A stretch of 64,000 nt of DNA from Brachionus manjavacas (lineage: Eukaryota; Rotifera; Eurotatoria; Ploima; Brachionidae), in the NCBI GenBank assembly GCA_019054805.1, contig JAHQIY010000006.1, forward strand, positions 4,960,001-5,024,000. Direction: 5' to 3'. Below the pieces are notes generated by a model. The model worked only from the letters and a program-made list of their open reading frames with translations, was not told the origin of the DNA and did no database searches. This document shows positions 39,701 through 51,959 of this stretch, piece by piece. Made by a program: the position numbers and the translations under genes. Position 1 is the stretch's first letter. Each line of letters opens with the position of its first letter.

Positions 39701-42700
39701 AATTAAGAAGTCAAGCGTCCAAAAATGTGATTTAAAATTAGTTTAAAAATAATTACCATTTTTACATTAAAGACAATTAAGAAATTTTAACTCTAATTTA
39801 AAAAAATATGTTCTAGAAAAAATTACGAACCAATATGACGATTATATTTTTATGCTGCACTAAAAAATTTTCGAGCTAAAGTAGGAATGAGGATGAAACG
39901 AACACTTAAAAAGTGAATTTCAAAATTTATAATCAAAAAAATTTTTTTTAATGATACATCAAATTTTTTGAAGAAATTATTTTTTGAAACCACTTTTTTA
40001 AATTAAACATTGTACAAAAAAGCTCTTGAAATACTTTCACTTTAACATTAACTTATCTAAATTTGAAAAAAAAATAAAAATTAAGAAATTTTTTTTTTAT
40101 TTTTAAAAAAATTATCTTAAAGAATGGTAAAAGATCTAATTTTTAAGAAAAAAATTTTTGATCCAAATTTAAACGATTATATATGACCTTCACATTATTT
40201 ATGAATTTTTCAACCTCATCAATGGAAATAAAAGATGAATGAAAAAAAAAATTAAAAATATTGCAGAACTAGTTTATAGATTAAAAAAAGACTACAATAA
40301 TGAAAAGGAAAAAGAAAAAAAATTGATATGTAGTTTTTAATTTTAGAATATTTTTAACCACAAGTCTTAAATTCAAATGTCTTAAAAAAAACTAGAGAAT
40401 GTTTTCAATGGATCGAAATTCAAGCAGTATTTCATTTTTTAAGAAATATTAATGCAGAATTTCATATATTTAGGAAGGGATCTTACTCAAAAATAATTAT
40501 GCTCCAAAAAAAAATTTCAAATATATACATCTTTTTAAATTCTTTTTATCTTAATATCGATACAAAGATGTACGATTAAAAATTTCAAAAATATTACGAC
40601 TAATTTGAACTTTGAAAATTTAAATTTGTTAAGCATATAGCTTAAAGCATTTAGTTAAATTACAAAAGTATCACGAAAATTTAAATTCAATTTCAAAGGT
40701 AAGTTTTTTAATACAAAAACATTTAAAAAGACCATTTAGTTTTTTTATCAAATTAATCTTAACAAATTTTGCCTAATTTATTCATAAATTTCCTATCCTA
40801 AAAATTAGACCTGGTGGTAAATTATTGTTATAATATCTTTTGTTTTTATATTTTAGTGTTTGTTTCAATAGAAAACTAGGAAATAATTCCAAATGTTTAA
40901 GTTTAAGGAAAATTCAAATTTAACAAGACGCTTGACGCTACTATTTAATTGACAAAATAAAAATTTATTTAAAAGACTTAGCATTGGTGCACTTAATAAC
41001 GAATTTATAAAAAAGTGTTGTATTGAATGGCAACAAAAATTATCCAAAGGCTATTTTGGTAAGTTTAATTAAATATTTCTTAAACAGCTAGAAAGACCGG
41101 CTTCAATTTTTTGATAAAAAGATTGCCCAAAAAATTTTAAAATTTTTATTTAAGCTATGATTATTGATAAAAAAATTGTTAACAGCCATTAAAAAAAAAT
41201 TTGAAAAATATTGCGAATGTGAAGTGGGAAAATATTTTTTTCAGAAAATTAAATTTTATTAAATGGAAATTAAAACAAAAAAATTAATTTACGAGATAGA
41301 TCAGCACCTTTTAATTTTTAGATAGGGGTTTTGAGCACCCCTCACCTAATATCTTGCTACACAGTTGGATAATCAGATAATTATTTAATATACATTTTTT
41401 TAGTCCTTAGAGTGATACAATTTTTTTTTCTTTATTTAGGTCTGTTAAAAATTTTTTAATCTTTTAGTGTTTAACTTTTGTTGACGATCAATAAAACATT
41501 TTTAAGTGAGAATTTTCTTCAGAGATACTTAGCCAAGACCATTTCGAAAATTATGCCATCTAGATCAGCTAATGGCATTTATGGAACAAATTCAGGCCTT
41601 AATGAAAAAAAAAGTTTTTGATTATCAAAGCTGATTTTAAAAGCATAAATTGATGTATTAACCTGACCACTTCAAAAGAGAATTTTTTTCACTCAATTTT
41701 GAAATAGTGGAGTTATCTAATCACATCTAAGATAAAATTCGACTAAGAAATCATTGTAGTAAGAAAACGCATGTCTAAAAATCTTTAAATTTCAACTTCA
41801 AATTAAAAAACTTAATTTTTAATAAATTTATTCAAAAGAGAGTGAAAAAGATAATCATAGATGAATTTAGAGATATAAATTAATTATTTTTATATGGTAC
41901 TAACGGATTTGGTGTATTAGGTAAGAAATACAAAGAATAGAAATTTTTTGAATATTTTCTTGTAGATAACCTGATTAGAAATATATAATTTCAAATTAAT
42001 AAAATACTGAACGTTTTGGAAAATGCATTCTTGGAAGTTTCAAATAGTCAAACAATTAAAAATAGCATAAAATGGCATCCCCAAAATTTAAAAAATTGTA
42101 AGGGGACTCTGTAAATAATATTAATGCGAACAATTTAAGAAAAAAAGTCGTGGTCTAGTTCAACAAATCTTACTTTATAAAATACTGACACTTAGTTCTC
42201 TAATTTGTTGACCCTTAGATCAAAAAAAATTGTCACAATTTATCAAATTTTTATATAACTCCTTTCTAAACAAACTTTTGAAGGATATCACATTTTTTAT
42301 CCATCAGTCAACTCAACTTTTTTGTCTAGATTAACAATGGAAGTCTATTTTTGTGATTTCTTATCTGATCGTTCCATTTCCTTTAATGCTTTCGATCAGA
42401 GTTATTTAAAGTCCGAAATTAAAGTATAAGTCCGGACTTTGAGCTATTTTTAATTTTTTTTTAAATTCCGGGCTTGGACTGTAAACTTGACTTTAGACTT
42501 GTGATTTTTAAGAGACTCTGCTTTCGATCAAAAGCCTTGAAAGCAGAACTAAAACCGATTTATCTGATTTATTGTCAATGAATCCATAAAAATCTAAAAT
42601 GTAAAAAATTTTAAAATGTAAAGTAATTATTTGAATTAAAGAAAATCAACCAAAGTTTGACTAAGTGACACAGTGCATAAAGACACAAATTGGTAAGATT

Positions 42701-45700
42701 TTCTAAGAAGATTTATAAAAGATTTTAAATTTCAAAAAGAAATATTAAGAATAATAACTTTTAATTATAGTTTGATTTGTATCTTGCTTAAATTCATTTT
42801 TAGAAAATAATATCTTAAAACCTAAAGCAATTCAGAATAAAGAAGTTAGATCTATCCTCAAATTAAAGTATGATACTTCCTCCAACAAGGCTTAAATTAC
42901 TAAGAGTCTCGAATCGACAGGACTGAGTCATTCTATTCTATTTATTGTCAGACTGGTGGAAGAATACAAAGCAGGTTTCGAATCAAGATGTATCGAATAC
43001 TCGACTCCATTGTGTAATTGGTACCTTACTATTTCTTCTTTTTTATTACTTGAACCCTAAACTATGTAAGCATGTATTATCTGTAACTCTCTAAGTTTAT
43101 CTTTTTTAATTTTCTTTTCATTTAACTTTTTTTTTGTTATTTTATATAGCTTTAGCTCGGTACAGAAACAAATAAATGAAAATAACTGATCAAAAGCTAG
43201 TATAAAATTCAACTTTTATCTCCGAGCCAAGATATTTTTCAAATTTATCTACCCGAATTTTATTTTGTATTTGACGTAAATTCTCCTTTTTTACGTAATT
43301 TTACGTAAATTAACGTAAAATTACCCAAAATCCATTTCACATAGCAGTATTGTAAGCAATTGTAAATTTTGATAGTTTTAAAAAATAATTATAAAAAAGA
43401 ATAAAAAATTCATAGCTTCTAAGTAGTGTTTGATGATTACGTTCAATTAAGTAAAGTAATAAAAAAAAAACTTTGTGCCTTGGAGTAAATTTTTTGAATT
43501 TTATTAAAAAAATTAATCAGTATATAAATAATCAATAAATTTTGATCTTTAAATTTTTAGTCCTTTCATTGACAATACAAAGACTCATTTAAAAGAAAAC
43601 AGAATTTTAAGTTAAAATTTATATAAAAAAATAACTAAAAAAAATACAGAAAAAAAAAGAAAGAAAAAGATCGGTCTTTCTAGTGCTAGGCTTTTAAGTG
43701 CTCATGTTGGCTTTGTTTAAGACAACTTGGACAACACACTGAACCAAACAACAGTCACACGATCCACCCGACTAAAACAACAACAAAAACTGTTGGAATC
43801 TTTGGCCTGCAATGAGAACGATTCAAGCGAAAATGACAGCGAGCAGTTTTTCTATTTTGACGAGCTTATAGATACACAGAGCAACTCACAACAAGACAGT
43901 CACATTTGCGATTCCAACAATGACAAATCGATATACGAATCAGCCGAGTCCGAATCCAATTCACTAAATAGCGACCTTGAGTACACAAATCAGTCGTCGG
44001 ACTGGGACAATCAGACAAACGCGAGCGATCAATCGTACAGCGAGTATTTGTCACTTGAGAGCGGCGACCAGGAATCGTTGGACGCGGAAGACCTCGAGCT
44101 GAAGCGAAAAGAGCTCGAGCGGCAAGCAAAGCGGCTCATACGCAAAAAAGAAAAGCTAAGCTGCAAAATCCTCAACTCGGACTGCATGCTGTCCAACAGC
44201 GACTCGTTAGGCGAACCGGTCCGCAAAAGCTTGCGCAAACGAACACTGTGCAAAAAGTTGGCCACAGGCGACCCCGCCGACGACCAATACTCGCTCAGCG
44301 ACCACCGATGCAAACACGAGGTCAGCTTGGACGAGCAAAAAGGCGAGATCAAGCTCAAAATAAAGCGAGTGACCAACGCGGCCAATCTGAACCGAATAAA
44401 CGCGGTGGGAGAGGCGGGCGCCGACGACAGAGAGCTGCCGGCCAAGCGCAAGCGCACAAACAGCACCAACTTCAAGTCGAGCCTGAACAACTCGCCGCTC
44501 AACCTGTTCCCGGAGCTGAGCATGCCGATTTGTTCGCCGGCGGTCTCGCCCAGCGCCCTTTCGCCATCCAAACTAGTGGTCAAGTCGAACTCGTCGCCGC
44601 CCGTGCCACCGCCGCCTCTCGCTCTGCCCATGCCGCCCCACAACATTTTCAACGACGACGACGACGACGACGCCATCAAAAAAGACTCCATCTCTCTCAA
44701 TCACCGCCAGCACCCCCTGCCACTGGACAGTGCCGAAACACTGGCCAGAATCAAAAATCAAATAGCCGAGAAGAAGCGCAAATTGAGCTGGGACGAGTGC
44801 GCCGCCAACAAGCGCTCCAGATCAAGCGAGTCCAATGCCAGCATACAAAAGCTGGTCAGCGAACTGAAATCAATTGGTTCGAACAGCAACGACAATGTGT
44901 CCAGCTCGGCTAGCACGCCCGACCCCAAATCACTCGTTGACGAGCTCGCCAGCTCGGCCGCCGATTACCACCACGCCACCTCAACCCATCCGCCCACACA
45001 GCTCTACACACAGCTGCCATCTTTTCTCGCCAACCTTGACCTTGTCGACTTGATCAAGTCACAACAAGACAAGGAAAAAAAGCTCGCCTCACACTCGCCC
45101 GTCAACTCCTCGCCACATGTGGACACAAGCTTTTTGGCCGACAGCCTGCTCAACTGCGACAACACAGCCTCAGAGCTCACTTTGCCAAACATAAACACTC
45201 TCATCCTCAAGCTGAACCCTTCGGTTCACCTCAAACAAAAAGAGAACAACTTCAGCTCGAACCAATTTGTTACTCCGCTGCCAGTCCAACAATACCAGCC
45301 GACACAGACGCCCAATCGGCTCATACAGCCGCTCTACCACAACGGCGCCACCTATCACACGAACACGCGGCCTAGCTTTGTCACCTCGTCGCCCACCAAC
45401 TACCAAAAGCAACAATCGCCAAATCACTTTCAGTATCCGCGCTACCCTCCACAGCCACAGAGCAGCCAATTTATGCCGCAGTCCACCCAGCCCAACCAGC
45501 TGCAAATGACACAACCAGCTCAAATAGTCCAACCGGCACCGCCGCCCCCACCAATGGTCCAACCACCACCGCCTCCGCCCCAAATCGTCCAGCAGCAACA
45601 GTACACCAACTATGGCCAATTCAACGGCAGTCAACAGCAAGGCGGCCACCCACCACCAAGCACCAGCAGCAACAACATCAACAACAGCAGCAATAATTAT

Positions 45701-46783
45701 CAGCAGAATGTTGTGCTGGTGCAGTCGCCCATAAAATATGCTCATTCGCCGGCGCCGGTAGTCTATGCGCCGCAGTCGCCCATGGTCAATCAATCGAACA
45801 GCATGAAGCCAGTGCAGCAAGGCATAAATGTGTCCATACCGCAGCAGGTTGGCGCTAGTCAAAATTTGGCCACAACTCTCATATCGCCGATAAACTCGCA
45901 AAGCTCGCCGAGTGTGCAGCCGGTGACGCCTACGAAGAGCAAGCGCAGAGACAAGGAGAAAAATTTGAATGTGAGCACGGCATCGTCAGGCTCGACTCCG
46001 AGCCAAGCCAGCTGCAGCTCGGCCGGCGCTCAGAGCCAGGCGCAGAGCTCGCAGTCGCGGGGCGCCCGATCCACACAGCATCAGCTCACTGTGGCCCAGC
46101 TCCTAAGCCAAAAACACCAGCAACAACAACAACAACAGCAGCAGCAGCAAAAGAGCCACGAATCGCACCGAAGCATGACCAGTCCGCTCACAGTGCCCGC
46201 TCTCATTCAGTTCAACGAACAAGCCAATTGTAATGGCTCGTCGGGCTCGCAGGTCGTCGCACCGGCATCGTTGAGCTCAAGCGTTCAAAGTGGCAGCCAA
46301 GTTGGCAAGGTGGCATGCGAGCCCGAGGTTAGAAATGGCTCCGGTCCGATTCAGGCCACGGCCAACCCGCGTAGTTCAAGTGTACATTTTAGTAGCTGTC
46401 AGCCCAATGTGACACCATCACTGTCCATACCAACGCCTCTATCTCAATCGACCAAGATTCTGCTTAACGAATCGAATACACCGTCGCCTCAAACAGTCAC
46501 ATGTATTCCCATTAGCAGTCTTAGTTTTAACCAGTCTAATTCGCTCTTGGCTGCTGAGGCGGTCAGAGATGACGAAAAATGCGACGTGCCTAGTCAATGC
46601 CAATCGAATGATGGATATCATGAGTGCTCGAGCAAAAGGGCCATGGTTGAATGCCAAAAGTGCATGCTTTTTTGCCACGATGACTGTATATATTTGAAAA
46701 AAGTGGACTCGAGGGCTGAGCCTATGCGCTTGTGTGCCGGTTGCTTCAATGAGCAGGAGAAAAAGTGCCTTGGTGGAGACTAG
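36776..46783 (+). CDS. Additional sex combs-like (ASXL) protein with DEUBAD domain and C-terminal PHD-like finger; 5' end unresolved
   Basis: Exons 39198-39648, 40976-41058 and 43722-46783 join exactly in phase (1,198 codons plus partial ends). A probable upstream exon ends at 37037 (open from 36776; SSTGHSCPDASRNQKDK, LTDIENKPDDSNSSNS), with fitting phase, but has no ATG, so the true start is missing. Exons 2-3 hold the DEUBAD domain: LDLKVLFQPAIFESLP, LKLIKLLPECDRLF, then across a 1.3-kb intron LSIGALNNEFIKKCC, matching ASXL SALNNEF. This domain binds the BAP1/Calypso deubiquitinase acting on H2A. The last exon is long, with acidic, Pro-rich and Gln-rich tracts, and ends in a finger CSSKRAMVECQKCMLFCHDD ... 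CAGC like ASXL. No HARE-HTH domain was seen. Introns here (about 2.2, 1.3 and 2.7 kb) are far above the local norm. Confidence 0.85.
37593..38119. mobile_element. Non-autonomous DNA transposon (MITE-like) with terminal inverted repeats
   Basis: Left end AGGTTCGCGCA and right end TGCGCGAACCT are perfect inverted complements, flanked on both sides by TA (37591-37592 and 38120-38121). A second inner block, AAATTCTTATTCTG, also occurs inverted near the right end (cagaataagaattt). Length is 527 bp. TA duplication suggests Tc1/mariner-type mobilisation. It sits in an intron of the ASXL-like gene. Confidence 0.72.
38555..38610 (+). repeat. Repeat family tail, copy 2
   Basis: TCTGAAGGAGCATTAGCTCA followed by an A/T-rich (AAATA)-like run, matching the tails at 35.76 kb and 43.15 kb. 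Only the 3' end is left. Confidence 0.55.
38611..39197. other. ASXL intron sequence, AT-rich
   Basis: Rest of the putative first visible intron; no further element recognised. The other large introns (39649-40975 and 41059-43721) are likewise mainly low-complexity sequence, except the repeat at 42899. Confidence 0.5.
42899..43178 (+). mobile_element. Repeat family 3' end, copy 3, inside ASXL intron
   Basis: VRLVEEYKAGFESRCIEY and CNWYLTISSF correspond to the copy at 35.5 kb; the tail AGCTCGGTACAGAAACAAAT ends at about 43178. It is 5'-truncated. Confidence 0.62.
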
Positions 46784-47569
46784 GAAATATGGGAAAATGT
46801 GAAAGTTGAATTGAGCCGCTTTTCTTTTTTGTTTTTAATTCCAAATTGTTTAATTGTTTAGGTAAAAGTTATTATTTTATTTTTGCTTTAAAAAATTTTT
46901 TAGAATTTTTTATATTGCATTTTACACAATTGGTGAATGCTTCACTTCGCCATTATTTTAAAACAAATTTTGATAGTATTTTTTTTTTTTTGGTTAAGCG
47001 TTTTAAATTTTGAACCTTGTTTAAAGTTATTTAAATGAAAAATAATTTTTTATACCATTGTTGGATTTTATCAAATTTTTCTCAAATTAAACCTATTCAA
47101 TTGGGGATAAAAGAATTGTAATATTTTTTGAAATTAAATTTTTTTTTTGCAATCTGGACTTTTCGGATAATTTAGAAATTTTTTTAAATAAAAATACAAA
47201 TTTTTTTTTATTCCAGTATTGAATGTTTGTCATATACTTTTTTAAAGCTAAAACATATTTTAAAGGTTTAATTTAATTTTAGTTTTAAAATCATGGCCAT
47301 TGAACACAGAAGAATCTTAAATTAATATAAAAATAAATTGAAAAAAGCTAATTTTAAAATATGATTCAATTTTTGGATATAAAAATGCATCAATTACAAA
47401 TAGTATTAAAATTGAAAAATAAAGACTTATTTTTTGTGTGTTAATTTCTTTTATTTCAATAGACACTTATGGTGGCGATACATATTTTGTAAAACAATGA
47501 ATTTGCTGACCATATTTTATTAAGATCTTCATATTTAATCTTTTCTTGAAAAAGGCTTAAAGTTAAATA
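46784..47569. other. 3' flank of ASXL-like gene
   Basis: AT-rich, with base composition dropping abruptly after the stop codon at 46781-46783. Likely contains the 3' UTR; no single polyadenylation signal can be chosen among several AATAAA-like sites. Confidence 0.45.
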
Positions 47570-47700
47570 CAGTCATGCCTCGATAATCCGGCCTTCGATT
47601 ATCTGTAATTTTCGGAATTCAAATTCAAATTCTCTTTCATTATATATTTACATGAAAAATCATCTCTAATGTCCGGTATTAATTTTTTGGATAATTTCTA
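47570..47700 (+). mobile_element. Pogo/Tigger-like DNA transposon terminal repeat
   Basis: CAGTCATGCCTCGATAATCC, then GGCC, preceded by TA, has the form seen at ends of pogo-superfamily elements (CAGT...CTCGATTATCCGG). Related ccgg/gataat motifs recur to about 47700, where a LINE fragment starts. No transposase remains. Confidence 0.55.
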
Positions 47701-47701
47701 A

Positions 47702-48965
47702 AGTATCACACGAACTGCTTCTGGTCAAGCTGGCAGCGTACGGCATTCCCGATCTAATTGTTAGCTGGATTCGTAACTTCTTGAGCGACCGAAGACAGAG
47801 AGTAGTCATAGGCGAAGCAGAATCGGATTTGTTACCAGTTACGAGCGGCGTTCCTCAGAGTTCGGTCATTGGCCCGCTTCTCTTCATCATTTACATCAAT
47901 GATATGCCGGACGGGTGTGGATCTGTTTGTAAGCTGTACGCTGATTACAGCAAGCTAATGAGCTCGGTACTACGTGTGGAGAACTCTAGGAGGCTGCAGT
48001 CTGACCTGAACTGTCTTGCAGAATGATTCGACACCTGGCGAACGAAATTCAACAAAAAAAAGTGTGTGGTCATGCAAATTGGGGACAATAACGGTCACTG
48101 CGAGTACATACTAGGCGATCATACACTTGAAAAGACCACAAAAGAACGAGACCTCGGAATCATCATCAAAAATGACCTTAAGTGGACTGAGCAGTCCAAG
48201 AAGAGCGGCGTCTAGGGCGACGATGATAGCGTGCCGAATCAAGCTTACCTTCTCATATTTCTCATTGGACTTGGTGAACTTGCTCTACAAGTCGTTCGTA
48301 CGGCCTCACTTAGAGTTTGCAGTAGGTGTCTGGAATCCTTTTCGGCGGGGTGACATAAAATTGCTTGAACAGGTGCAAAGGAGATACTCAAAGCAAGTCC
48401 CTGAACTCAAATCGAAACCCTAGGTTGAAAGAAGAGAAGCTCTCGGTTTGATCACTCTATAAGACCGGCGTAATCGAGGTGACCTCATCCAGCTCCATAA
48501 GATTCAGCACGGCTACGACCACGTATGCTTTATCGACGGCGATCAAAGGATGGCGTCTGATGGCCTCGACTGTCCAGCAGGGAACACCAGAACTTGTCAT
48601 CTTGCAATTGAGCGCCAGTTGGTTCTTAACTGCGTGGCACGCACAAATTTCTTCACGAACAGGACCGCAGGTGACTGGAATGCTTTCTATGCAGCTACCA
48701 GATGCGTTACTAACACCAACACATTTAAAAATATAATTGATAAACAACTCGGTTTCTACTAGATAAGACAACATCCACAAAATAACTTTACACAAACTAT
48801 AAGATCATGAAAAATTTACAGCTAAAAACCATTATTAATGAATTTTAACTTTTCTAGAATTTAATAAAAAAAATGGTCGTAGGCTGTTATAGTGGGACGT
48901 TTACTGGCGTCTTCGCTTGGAGATTCACTCTCCCACAGCATTTATACTACTACTACTACTACTAT
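47702..48965 (+). mobile_element. 5'-truncated LINE with mutated RT motif and TAC-repeat tail
   Basis: Opens at KVSHELLLVKLAAYGIPD, then SGVPQSSVIGPLLFIIYIND and VCKLYADYSKLM, where YADD is changed to YADY. Downstream, CVVMQIGDNNG, TKERDLGIIIKNDLKW and PHLEFAVGVWNPF follow across stops and frameshifts. The 3' UTR has a GTGGGA/TCCCAC hairpin, and the element ends in (TAC)n at about 48946-48964. About 1.26 kb; dead. Base composition is clearly richer in G+C than the flanks, so the insertion may be fairly recent. Confidence 0.8.
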
Positions 48966-51038
48966 GATTTTTCGATGATTTTCGCTAATTCCTGGATGAA
49001 ACATTTTTTAGGTTTTGACTGGGAAGGCATTGAAGTAAAGCTCCTATACAAGAATACAGAAAACAGTTTGGATTTGAGTTATTTTCATAATTAAGTCAAG
49101 TCAAAAATTGACTCTGGCTAAACTTACCATTAACCTTTTTTATACCTTATTATTACCTTGATAAAATATTTATTTCATTTTTCAAAAATATTATATTTTA
49201 TTTTATATTTTATAGCTTATTATTATATTTCATTTTTCAAAATTTCTCCTTCTCAATCAACTTTACTTTTTCACATTACTAACATTCAATAAAAAAAATA
49301 TCAAATATTTTTCTATTTTAGGATTTGAATCAACTTTTTGAATCGAATAAGAAATAATATATTAGGGCAAAAATTTTACATTTTATTTCAACTTATTTAA
49401 ATTTTAACTATTTATTTATTAATTATTTATTTTTTAATCATAAGATGACTGAGCTTGTAACTAAAAAACAAATAAACAAACTGTTGCTCAAAAATGGGTG
49501 CCCAAAATTTCAATTAAATAAAAAATCATGATTAAATATTAAAAATAATTTGGAAATTAAACAAAATCAACAAAATTTTATCCAGTTTTTTAAAAAATAA
49601 TCTTTTTTTAATTTGCATGTCCAACCCTCAAAATTGACAATACTCTGACCAACTTGGTTCTAAATCGTCATTTAATTTAAAATACCATCTCGATGCATCT
49701 CTTTATAGGGTATTTTATCCTGATTAGAAAAAACTATTAATTTTTTTCTGATAATTTTTGCATAAGTCATCTTGAAAAAAACCCAAAAACCTACGGTTTT
49801 TGATCAAGTTTGTATAATGACTTGGTATATGCACTCTAATTAAACCGAATAATAGCTTTTAATTAATTGAGATTTTGAAAATTTATATAAAAATTTAACG
49901 GGTGTTTTTCTTTTTTTTTCAATTTTTGGGTTTTTTTTTAAAGAAAAAAATATAGAAGCATTTAATTTTTCATACTATAAAAAGTAAATAAATCATTCAA
50001 AAGCTAAATTCATAAACTTTCATTTTATAAACATGTGTTAGTTGTACAGGGTCAGTTTAAGTTCAGTTTATGTTCCTCATTTTGTTTATATCTTTGTGTT
50101 AGTTATTGATTCCAACACAATTCGCCTGGCATACGTCTTTACTTCTTCAATTAATTCTAAAAAGATTCCAAATATTTTTGGTTGCAATTTTGCTACATGC
50201 ACTTATCATCTGAAATGATCACAAATATTCAATGATTTAGAGTCTTCCAGCAACGTTAAGTTATGATTAAAATAAATTATAGCTCATTTTCATGGCTTTA
50301 GAGCATGGGTCATTCATGGGTCCAGAAAATTTTCTTATAATTTTGAAAAGTTTTCAAAATTATTTTTTTAAAACTTGATAAAATTTCACATAAACTAAAC
50401 TTTTACATTTTTATCAGTTTATCTTTTTGAGATCACAATTTTTTTTCTTTTTGAAATTTCGTACAACCATGTTTACCCGTTAGTATTTCTTTATTTTCAA
50501 AAAAATTGCTACTTTTATTACAACTTTAAAGAAAAAAGTTAAACCTTAAAATAATGTTTTAACAATTAGAACTGAACAAAATAATTGATAAAACCTATTT
50601 TATTTTATATATTTTTTTATTTTTTAAGATTACAAATAAAATTAAGAGAAAAATTTTGATCCAGTTTCAAGATTTGATAAGTTCGATTTTACTAAGTGAA
50701 AAAATGGCCAGTCATTGAACTTTTAGCCAAGAAGTTTGGATTAGTAATATAAAGCTTAATGAAAAAATAATTGCTTTAAAAATTCTTAAACAAATTTCTT
50801 TCTTTATATGATACAATTATGACGACATTTTTTATTCCGAAGTTAACATGAGTCAATTGTTCAATAATGTGTTTGACTTTCAAATAGAAATAACAAACAT
50901 TATTTAATCAAAACAATTAAATTTTAGGTTTATAGAGACAAATTCATAGAAAATTCTCAAAATTTAAAATTTGCTATTCTTAAAATCTAATAAGAATTTT
51001 TTTACTAATTGCATAAAGGATACCGAATAAAAATATTT
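48966..51038. other. Intergenic, AT-rich
   Basis: Two kilobases without recognisable gene or repeat, lying 3' of PPP6C. Confidence 0.55.
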
Positions 51039-51959
51039 CTACAAAAAATAGGGTGTTATATTTTTGCACGGAAAAACTCTCAAATCGTCTGGAACTGCCG
51101 AAAATATTTTTGCTTCTTTGGTATTTTTATCGCTAAATGATAGAATCGAAGCTATATTTCCGCATCTATAGCAGTAATTTGGCGCTGACCAAACAGTGAC
51201 CAGTTTTTCATCGAACCAATATTTATAGCCTTCTTGAACTAGTTGATGAGCTCTACAGATCAAATTAAGGCTGTTTATTTCGCAGAATTGGTTGACAACT
51301 TTAGCACCAAAGAGCCATCCAGCTCCTCTAGGGGATATGGACCATGAGTCCACTTCTTCCGGATCCGACCAAACGAGATCGCAAAAAGCACCTTTGTTAG
51401 GAATTTCCTGATTTCTTTCAATCAATCTAATCTGATCTAGTGTTTTTATTTCTGGTGATAGACCTCCATGAACACATAAAATCGACTCATCTATTATAGC
51501 TGCAATGGTCAAATAGTCAAATAGTTTACAGCAATATTTCCACGGATTAGCGTTTCCGTATTTTGTCATACATTCGTCATAGAATCCATAAACTTGGGTT
51601 ATTTGTCTTGACTCATGATTTCCTCTTAGCAGAGTTATTTTATCTGGATATTTAGCTTTGAATAAAAGCAATTGGGTAATAGTCTCTAAGCTGTAGTACC
51701 CGCGGTCAACAAAATCGCCCATAAATATGTAATTTGTGTCCGGTGGGTATCCGCCTGTGCGGAATAGTTCTTGCAAATCATAATACTGACCATGTATATC
51801 ACCGCATACTGTTACTGGTGTGTAAACAGGGTGCACATTTGACTCTTCGATTAAATATTCTAAAACTATATCACATAATCTTCTGAAGTCGTTTTCAGGC
51901 AAATATTTGCAGTCCTTAGTTAGTTCAATCCATTTGTCTAAATTTGAGTCACCGGACAT
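51039..51959 (-). CDS. PPP6C: Serine/threonine protein phosphatase 6 catalytic subunit
   Basis: A single uninterrupted exon of 306 residues (human 305). All PPP-family metal and catalytic motifs are present: GDIHGQ, GDFVDRG, RGNHESR, HGGLSP and the late RAHQLVQEG. Features favouring PP6 over PP2A/PP4 are [14 protein letters not shown] near the start, [33 protein letters not shown] and the C-terminus TPYFL, whose last Leu is the expected methylation site. Known PP6 roles: mitosis, DNA repair and NF-kB signalling, with SAPS-domain subunits. The absence of introns stands out among neighbours with 3-16 exons and suggests an ancient retrocopy or intron loss; coding is fully intact. Confidence 0.95.
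   Translation of the reverse strand: MSGDSNLDKWIELTKDCKYLPENDFRRLCDIVLEYLIEESNVHPVYTPVTVCGDIHGQYYDLQELFRTGGYPPDTNYIFMGDFVDRGYYSLETITQLLLFKAKYPDKITLLRGNHESRQITQVYGFYDECMTKYGNANPWKYCCKLFDYLTIAAIIDESILCVHGGLSPEIKTLDQIRLIERNQEIPNKGAFCDLVWSDPEEVDSWSISPRGAGWLFGAKVVNQFCEINSLNLICRAHQLVQEGYKYWFDEKLVTVWSAPNYCYRCGNIASILSFSDKNTKEAKIFSAVPDDLRVFPCKNITPYFL

Noticed and set aside
44029..45901. Several long minus-strand and plus-frame-2 open frames within the ASXL exon
   Set aside because: High G+C removes stops from all frames here; only the frame ending in the PHD-like finger shows family similarity.
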